From the NCBI GenBank assembly GCA_003602605.1, contig QQRW01000010.1, positions 1 to 36,656 on the forward strand: DNA of 36,656 nt, given 5' to 3'. Below the pieces are notes generated by a model. That model was given only the letters and a program-made list of their open reading frames with translations, was not told the DNA's origin and did not search any database. The stretch is from Candidatus Poseidoniales archaeon (GTDB taxonomy: Archaea > Thermoplasmatota > Poseidoniia > Poseidoniales > Poseidoniaceae). Shown here in pieces: positions 31,245 through 36,656 of the stretch; position 1 is the first letter of the stretch, and each line of letters begins with the position of its first letter. The position numbers and the translations under genes are program-made.

Positions 31245-34200
31245 TTACTTTTTCGCATCGAGGTACTGCTGCCCATAATACTGCCACTGCTCCATAGTCC
31301 AGTTAGGCGGTAGGCCTTCGGGCGGTAATTCAGGGCCAACATTTGTCCCTAAAGTCGGCATTGTCACTTGAGTTGCTGTTGAAATCGGTGGGCCTCGAGA
31401 TACCTCTTCGCTGAACATTTCCGGTATGTCCTTGGAAATGTTTTCATCTTCTGGAGATTCATCGAAGCCTTGGCGCTTTCGCAATAGGAGCGTCAATAGT
31501 ATAGCTGCAAACAGGAATCCAGCAATTGCAGTAGCCAAAACTTCAGCATCCATCCCCAACTCGTCTGCTTGCACATTTTGGAATCCGAATGTCTGTTCTC
31601 CGTTCCAAAATAGTGCTCCATCTTCGGATTCCACAGCGATTACTATTGTTCCATCAGTTGGACCGTCCAATCGATGGAGTTCACAACGAACATCCGTTGT
31701 TTGCAAGGTCATGTGACCCGGCTCAAACTCAAAAGTGCGCCCTGTTTCGTTCACTAAAATTCCGAGGCACACAATTTGCCATCCATCAGGCTTGGTAATA
31801 CCGAGGTGGAACGATTCGGTTTGGCTCGAGGCAGAGGAAAGGTTTACCCAGAAAGGAACTGGAATGCCAGACATTTTTGTCTCGTTTGATTTCTGGCTCA
31901 ACTCCACGTCAAGGACTCGTTGTGAATCGACGAGGATTAACACATCATGGATCAATTCAAAGGGAGTTTTATCACCAGTATCACCGGCAATAACTTCGAA
32001 ACTTACCACGATTCTGCTGTTGAGTGTCATGGTGTCCGGAATTAGTAAATCGACAGTAATTTTCATTTCTTGCCCAGGCGACATGGTGAATGTGCTCAAT
32101 TCATTGAGCGGTCTCGAAGCTCCAGACTCGCCTATGCTCAAGAAACTCATCAGTCCTTCATTTGGCGGAGATGATGATACACTTGCTTTAATTTTGAAGG
32201 AATCGTCAACAGCATTACCGAGATTCACTACTGTAATGTTTACAGATGCAGCCCCTCCCACTGCCGCAGTTGTTTCTGTGAGATTAGACACAATTGCTGG
32301 GATTCTAACTGATGCAGTGATTGCATCAAACTCGATTGAATTATCTTCATCCATTGACTCGATCAACCCATCACTGCTATCTACGCGGAATGAGAGCGTA
32401 TGTATCTCTCCGGCGCGTTCTTCACTCGGCAAAAGAATCATAATTTGTACATTGCGAATGTCTTCATTATCATACGGTGCAGACAATTGTATTGGTCCGG
32501 TATGGTTCATCCCTCCAATTCGTATCCACCATGTCCAAGAGTTTGGAAGTGAATTTGTTGAGATGATAGCATTAACTGGCCCATTGCCATTATTCTCAAC
32601 ATCGAGGTTCACTTTCACTGGAACGCCAGGCATTAGCTTCATCGGTGCCTCGTTGAGGGATAATCGCAAATCACTAACGGTTCGAACTTTAATTCCACTG
32701 AAGGCTAAGCCCTCGAAGTTCATTCCACTGCGATGTGATGTGATTGTAGGAGTAATCGTTGGTGCGCTGTCGCCTGCCTGTGCCGTAATTGGCGAAGTAA
32801 TATCAATTCGAAATGTAGTCGTAGACTCACTGTTCACTACCGCCGCCTGGGTAGGAGGCGATTCAATTACCCAGTTTCCTTGGTTTAGATATGAAAGGTC
32901 GATGGCAAATATGTCTTGTCGACTTGCATTGTTCCATATTGTGTATTCAACAGTGATGGTTCCGCCGGCATCGACTTCCCACTCACGGTTGAATTGTTCA
33001 TAGGTCATCCCTACTTCCGCATCACTTACCATCGATGCTGAGACATCAATATCCTGGGCATGTGTGCGCATCGTAATGTTCTGTGATTTTGCTAACAAGG
33101 TGAATTCAAACATCGAATCTGGAATGGCATTCTGTGGGACTGTAAGTAGGAACTCTACGTGGACAGGCGTGTCTGGCCTGACAAGCACATCCTCGCTTTG
33201 CGTCCATCCAAAATTAACACTCCAGCCAGCCCCTAAGTTTGAATCCTCAATACTTAATTCGAAAACATCTGTTGCTTCACCCTTGTTTTGTATTTCCACA
33301 GAAAACGGACACGAACTCCCAGGCGCGCATGAAGGTGGAAATTCTGGCTGAACAATATACGGTTCACGATCCGGCATCACTTGAAATTGCAGCGGCAAAG
33401 TCGTGTTTACTGCGGAATATTGGCTCGATACTCCACGGAATGTCATTTGAGAAAAACCGGATGTAGCATTCTCATCCGGCCTAATTTTAATGTCAATCAG
33501 TTTTGATTGCCCCGGTGAGAGCAATACACCTGATTGTTCATTGATTGATACGCCATTTGGGTTTGCATAATACACCTCCCAATTCACTGGTAAACCGAGT
33601 ATTTCGGGCAGAACAGAATCTGAAATGTTACCGGCATTTGTCACTTCAACGCGTACAGTACCCCATTGCCCGGGAGTAGAACCTATTGTTGAAACACCGT
33701 TTGATGCGAGTGAATATTCCTCTGGTCGTACTTTTTGGTCGTATACAAATACCAATTCATCCAAATAGTATCCGATATCTGTGGTCGTGGCGTCTGATTC
33801 AAACAAAAACCGGAACTGTGTTTGAGAGTGGTAGTGCTCCTGTGGGACTGGAATCAATGGCGATACAATACCCCTGTCGTTGACTGTAAAGGTTCTATAA
33901 TCTTGACCGTCATCGAAGTTTTGGTCAACCGTTCCTTGAACAGTCGTAAGGTCAAACCATCCACCCATGGCAGTTTTTACCTGCACCTTGAGGCGATCAT
34001 TAGTTGCTGCACTTCCCGTGTAAAAGAAACTTAGACCGTTGGTTCGTGTCGGACTGGAAACAGCATCTGACATATCGATTACGGGAGTTGTAAGAGATGT
34101 TGCTAAATTGTTCGAATACGATGATAATTCACCGTTACCTACATGGCAACTGCTGCCCAAAGAGAGACCAGTATCTGAGCTAATTCCCCATTCCGCACCA

Positions 34201-34781
34201 GCAGTCCAACCGGATAATGAGTCGCAGTTGAAGTAAGAGCGAGCAACAGTAAACGTCGATGTGTATTCATCATTCATTGGCTCGTCGTCGACAACCGTTG
34301 ATGTTGTCCGGACGAGGAGCGTATGATTACCCGAATAAGTGGGCGTGAATGTTTTCGAAACTGTATTCGAATTGCCCCCGGTTAAGGAAGACAACTGGAG
34401 TGTGTAATTAACGGTTTCAAACAGCGCATACTCGTTATGCAGGACCTTAATGTTCACATCAATCGTTCCTGAACTTGATGTACCTTTATTCTCAACGAGA
34501 ACTTCAAGTTGAATTGGTACATCAACGACTGCGTCGACCACATACAGTTCTTGAGGACGGTTAAATCCGATTACAGGGTAGTTCGATGAGAACATTCGAT
34601 ACTTTTCCTCGTCACCAGAGGTGGTATACGAAAAGGAAACTTCAGTCACGGTTACGTCGACGCCTGTCGCTTTTGCTGATGACTCAAACTGTGATGAGTG
34701 ATTAAACTCGATTACGCTCTCTGATGGAATATTTCCACCAGCAAAAAGTAACAAAATCAAACACGCTAGTATTCTCTTCAT
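31245..34781 (-). CDS. Large membrane-anchored surface protein with CARDB-like repeats
   Basis: An 1178-residue exported protein. The ATG at 34781 begins a signal peptide (MKRILACLILLLFAGG). The ectodomain is beta-rich: a CARDB-like adhesion domain (VDVPIQLEVLVENKGTSSSG), then a jelly-roll part (LSGWTAGAEWGIS to GYYLDELVFVYD). Several further CARDB/NPCBM-type units follow, each marked by V-x-N-x-G (VTNAGNISDS, VENNGNGPVN, VVNLGNAVDD). A membrane helix near the C-terminus (ATAIAGFLFAAILLTLLL) is followed by about 75 cytoplasmic residues ending in the tryptophan-rich tail WTMEQWQYYGQQYLDAKK. It may be an adhesin or envelope component. It follows a smaller membrane protein by 53 bp and precedes the 59-residue protein. 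Confidence 0.82.
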   Translation of the reverse strand: MKRILACLILLLFAGGNIPSESVIEFNHSSQFESSAKATGVDVTVTEVSFSYTTSGDEEKYRMFSSNYPVIGFNRPQELYVVDAVVDVPIQLEVLVENKGTSSSGTIDVNIKVLHNEYALFETVNYTLQLSSLTGGNSNTVSKTFTPTYSGNHTLLVRTTSTVVDDEPMNDEYTSTFTVARSYFNCDSLSGWTAGAEWGISSDTGLSLGSSCHVGNGELSSYSNNLATSLTTPVIDMSDAVSSPTRTNGLSFFYTGSAATNDRLKVQVKTAMGGWFDLTTVQGTVDQNFDDGQDYRTFTVNDRGIVSPLIPVPQEHYHSQTQFRFLFESDATTTDIGYYLDELVFVYDQKVRPEEYSLASNGVSTIGSTPGQWGTVRVEVTNAGNISDSVLPEILGLPVNWEVYYANPNGVSINEQSGVLLSPGQSKLIDIKIRPDENATSGFSQMTFRGVSSQYSAVNTTLPLQFQVMPDREPYIVQPEFPPSCAPGSSCPFSVEIQNKGEATDVFELSIEDSNLGAGWSVNFGWTQSEDVLVRPDTPVHVEFLLTVPQNAIPDSMFEFTLLAKSQNITMRTHAQDIDVSASMVSDAEVGMTYEQFNREWEVDAGGTITVEYTIWNNASRQDIFAIDLSYLNQGNWVIESPPTQAAVVNSESTTTFRIDITSPITAQAGDSAPTITPTITSHRSGMNFEGLAFSGIKVRTVSDLRLSLNEAPMKLMPGVPVKVNLDVENNGNGPVNAIISTNSLPNSWTWWIRIGGMNHTGPIQLSAPYDNEDIRNVQIMILLPSEERAGEIHTLSFRVDSSDGLIESMDEDNSIEFDAITASVRIPAIVSNLTETTAAVGGAASVNITVVNLGNAVDDSFKIKASVSSSPPNEGLMSFLSIGESGASRPLNELSTFTMSPGQEMKITVDLLIPDTMTLNSRIVVSFEVIAGDTGDKTPFELIHDVLILVDSQRVLDVELSQKSNETKMSGIPVPFWVNLSSASSQTESFHLGITKPDGWQIVCLGILVNETGRTFEFEPGHMTLQTTDVRCELHRLDGPTDGTIVIAVESEDGALFWNGEQTFGFQNVQADELGMDAEVLATAIAGFLFAAILLTLLLRKRQGFDESPEDENISKDIPEMFSEEVSRGPPISTATQVTMPTLGTNVGPELPPEGLPPNWTMEQWQYYGQQYLDAKK

Positions 34782-34834
34782 CGGGCCCAATCTCAAATAT
34801 TCCTTCAATATATATGAGGGAATTGGGTGATGAA

Positions 34835-35650
34835 TTATGATTTTTCGAGTGATTCTACAACTTGCTGTTCAGACTTTTCGAGTTTAACCCGGTCTTTCTT
34901 TTCCTTGGCTTTCGCAGCAAAATAAACGGTGAATGATGGGATAAGTACCATGGAGAAACAACCGATAACCGCTGCGAGTGCCCACAGGAATTCGGTTCCT
35001 GCATCGACTGAAAATACAGCAATAGTGTCGAACTCTTCATTGACAGTAATGAGAGTAATGTCTGGGGAGGTGAGCCGTTCACCGACTTCAATTATCTCGA
35101 TTCGAATCGTCGATGGTACGTGATTATATTCTATCAATTCACGGGCTTTGACAGTTGCATCGGCAATATTATCGCCGTAAACAGTGCCATTGTTTCTCCG
35201 TGCTGGGTCATATGATGTGAGTGCATTGATGCGGACCGATTCCCCGTTAGAGTTGACTTCATGGGTCGAGTTTTTCTGACACTGTTCGGCACAGCTGAAT
35301 GCTTGGTCTGATTCTATGCCAAGAAGACGGTGGCTGTAGAGGCCGGCCGCGTTAATAAGTCGAACCTTTGAGTTGTCGGAAAGATCTGATGCGACGAGGT
35401 ATACCCACGTCAAGTTCGAACCATTTGCTGGAACATCCCATGCCCATGTGGTTGTATTCGAAGACTCTTGATAGATTCTTGTCGGCTCATCAATGACGTG
35501 GTCTGTTTCTTCTGCGTCAGTTGTGTACAGATAGTACGATGGCGACACTGTAGCGCCATAGACGGCGTATGAGAGAAGCAAAATAAGCGTAATCGAGAGC
35601 CCCATGAGGGTGCGTAAAAGGTTGGGATTCTGCGCCAAAGCCTTCTTCAT
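34835..35650 (-). CDS. Membrane protein with an extracellular domain between two helices
   Basis: I do not recognise this 271-residue protein. A first hydrophobic helix (about 12-34) is followed by an ectodomain of about 180 residues with several N-x-S/T sites and a CAEQC cysteine pair. A second helix (about 222-244, FLWALAAVIGCFSMVLIPSF) then leads to a lysine/glutamate-rich cytoplasmic tail likely to be helical. It begins the minus-strand series that continues with the large surface protein, and it diverges from rps19e. A role in the envelope with its neighbour is plausible but unproven. Confidence 0.75.
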   Translation of the reverse strand: MKKALAQNPNLLRTLMGLSITLILLLSYAVYGATVSPSYYLYTTDAEETDHVIDEPTRIYQESSNTTTWAWDVPANGSNLTWVYLVASDLSDNSKVRLINAAGLYSHRLLGIESDQAFSCAEQCQKNSTHEVNSNGESVRINALTSYDPARRNNGTVYGDNIADATVKARELIEYNHVPSTIRIEIIEVGERLTSPDITLITVNEEFDTIAVFSVDAGTEFLWALAAVIGCFSMVLIPSFTVYFAAKAKEKKDRVKLEKSEQQVVESLEKS

Positions 35651-35754
35651 TATTCAGTCCTACTTGGCACTCCAACTTGAACCCTTGTTCGACACATTTT
35701 TCGTTTGACGGCGTTGAAACCAATAGGTTCTGATGGTGCACTCCACCCGTTCTC

Positions 35755-35764
35755 TTCATATAGG
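35755..35764 (+). promoter_or_regulatory. Possible TATA element for rps19e
   Basis: TTCATATAGG lies 35-44 bases before the rps19e ATG, within the 148-bp gap to the divergent membrane-protein gene. With initiation about 25 bases downstream it would give a leader of about 10-15 bases. Supported only by position and base content. Confidence 0.35.
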
Positions 35765-35798
35765 GGAGTTCGGTCGGCAAATTGCTCGGTGTCTTATC

Positions 35799-36293
35799 AT
35801 GACGACTCTTTACGATATACCCGCTGAAATCCTTAACCCAGCTCTTGCAGCGCGACTCGAAGAAACAAAGAGCGTTTCAACGCCAGAATGGGCAGAATTC
35901 GTCAAGACAGGTGCTGACCGTGAACGCCCTCCATCACAAACAAACTGGTGGTTCCTGCGTTCAGCGGCCATCATGCGTAAGGTTGCACGTGAAGGACCAG
36001 TAGGTGTAACCCACCTAGCTCAAGCATTTGGCGGCCGCAAGGACAACGGTGCAGGACCAAACACTCCAGGCGTCGCATCTCGCCACATTATTCGCACATC
36101 ACTGCAACAACTCGAAGATTCCGGCCTTGTCGAAAAAGTGCCAGGTCGAGTCGTTGAAGATGAAAACGGCGATTCCCTTCAACTCTACAAGGGACGTCAA
36201 ATCACTGCAGCCGGTCACAAGATGATTGATGGCGTCGCCCACGAGTGCCGACCAGCCGCAGAAGAGCAATACCCAGGACTTTCCAAGTACTGA
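35799..36293 (+). CDS. rps19e: Small ribosomal subunit protein eS19 (S19e)
   Basis: A 164-residue ribosomal protein found only in archaea and eukaryotes, needed for small-subunit assembly. The ATG at 35799 is chosen over the longer track ORF because MTTLYDIPAEIL is the usual opening. WWFLRSAAIMRKVAREGPVG is the central signature, GGRKDNGAGPNTPGVASRHI follows, and LQQLEDSGLVEKVPGR is the winged-helix end. The length is typical. The next gene on the strand is PDCD5-family, as in many archaea, where these two precede rpl39e and rpl31e; this places the window edge inside a conserved ribosomal gene cluster. Confidence 0.96.
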   Translation: MTTLYDIPAEILNPALAARLEETKSVSTPEWAEFVKTGADRERPPSQTNWWFLRSAAIMRKVAREGPVGVTHLAQAFGGRKDNGAGPNTPGVASRHIIRTSLQQLEDSGLVEKVPGRVVEDENGDSLQLYKGRQITAAGHKMIDGVAHECRPAAEEQYPGLSKY

Positions 36294-36316
36294 AGGGCGT
36301 GAACGAGGTGGCAAGC

Positions 36317-36656
36317 ATGGTATCAACTCAAGATGACGAGTTGAATCATATTCGAGAGCAGCGACGCCTCGCCCTTCAAAAGCAGCTTGAACAGCAAGCA
36401 GCGAAACAGGCTGATGCTGAAGTCAAAGCCCAAGAAGCTCAACGGATTTCTCAAAGCCTAGATGCGGCTATGAAGAAGTTGCTTTCCCCTGAAGCACGGT
36501 CTCGACTTTCTGCGATTTCCATGGCAACACCTGAACGTGCTGAAAGGATTAAACAATCCATCGTCCAACTCCACGGTCAAGGCAAACTCACTTCCCTTAT
36601 GACCGATGAACAATTGAAACAATTGCTCCAATCACAATCCAAGAGCCGCCGTAGTG
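36317..36656 (+). CDS. PDCD5-family DNA-binding protein, incomplete at the window end
   Basis: The frame opens at the ATG at 36317, 23 bp after rps19e, and runs off the window after 113 codons, so the ORF track misses it. The N-terminus is a long charged helix rich in Gln, Ala and Lys (LALQKQLEQQAAKQADAEVK). It is followed by the PDCD5 core LDAAMKKLLSPEARSRLSAI, MATPERAERIKQSIVQLHGQG and LTDEQ-like MTDEQLKQLLQ. Archaeal members are about 110-120 residues, so only the last few residues are missing. They bind DNA, though their cellular role in archaea is unsettled. The order rps19e-pdcd5 is conserved across archaea. Confidence 0.93.
   Translation, partial: MVSTQDDELNHIREQRRLALQKQLEQQAAKQADAEVKAQEAQRISQSLDAAMKKLLSPEARSRLSAISMATPERAERIKQSIVQLHGQGKLTSLMTDEQLKQLLQSQSKSRRS

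Noticed and set aside
31735-33003. 422-residue plus-strand ORF
   Set aside because: It lies wholly opposite the large surface-protein gene, has no family pattern, and its composition mirrors the real reading frame.
1-36656. tRNA genes, insertion sequences, integrase, prophage or CRISPR
   Set aside because: Reading the gene-free gaps by eye gave no cloverleaf, transposase or repeat-spacer structure; gaps are nearly all under 150 bp.

Overview
The window looks like a compact genome segment from a planktonic euryarchaeon, most likely Marine Group II (Candidatus Poseidoniales). Archaeal markers are ribosomal protein S19e followed by a PDCD5-family gene, an archaeal-type SRP (7S) RNA with a GGAG helix-6 loop and a classic helix 8, archease, a tRNA-intron endonuclease and a geranylgeranyl-reductase-family flavoprotein. 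These sit among genes of bacterial character: type III topoisomerase, class 2 dihydroorotate dehydrogenase, the futalosine-pathway gene mqnC, a three-subunit proton-translocating transhydrogenase, YgfZ/IscA-type Fe-S factors, and large secreted proteins with thrombospondin-3 repeats. That mixture, the moderate base composition, the frequent GAGG/GGAGG ribosome binding sites and the 1-40 bp gene spacing fit Poseidoniales. The lineage is inferred from gene content, not from a marker-gene tree.

Layout. Positions 1-1617 (+): the 3' end of an aminopeptidase P gene, then mqnC. Positions 1622-9883 (-): topoisomerase III, a GGR-family flavoprotein, an unknown two-helix membrane protein, and a lipoprotein with TSP3 repeats and a PNGase F-like domain. 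Positions 9989-12657: a small unknown gene (-), then pyrD, a CXXXY-type CcmE-like gene, the SRP RNA and a small membrane protein (+). Positions 12615-15252 (-): a winged-helix/TerB-like protein, a degenerate PfkB-family protein and archease; endA diverges from them (+). Positions 16378-20840 (-): a secreted CxCH membrane protein, a TatC with a cytoplasmic extension, and a secreted M6 metalloprotease. Positions 20935-23832 (-): pntAA-pntAB-pntB, with malate dehydrogenase divergent at 24042. Positions 25051-28790 (-): a TPR/EF-hand protein, an IscA-type carrier and YgfZ. Positions 28854-30520 (+): an FMN reductase, a SUMF1-fold protein and ArsC. Positions 30480-35650 (-): two membrane-anchored surface proteins, a 59-residue membrane protein and a PqqD-like protein. 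Positions 35799-36656 (+): rps19e and the start of pdcd5, which runs off the window.

How the genes fit together. mqnC, quinone-linked PyrD, transhydrogenase, malate dehydrogenase and a CcmE-like protein fit an aerobic, menaquinone-using heterotroph. Aminopeptidase P, the M6 protease and the PNGase F-like lipoprotein fit degradation of proteins and glycoproteins. EndA and archease belong to tRNA splicing. YgfZ and the IscA-type protein belong to Fe-S protein maturation. The least explained parts are the TatC fusion, the PqqD-like surface-protein cluster, the degenerate PfkB protein and the CxCH protein. No CRISPR array, transposase, integrase, prophage or tRNA gene was seen.
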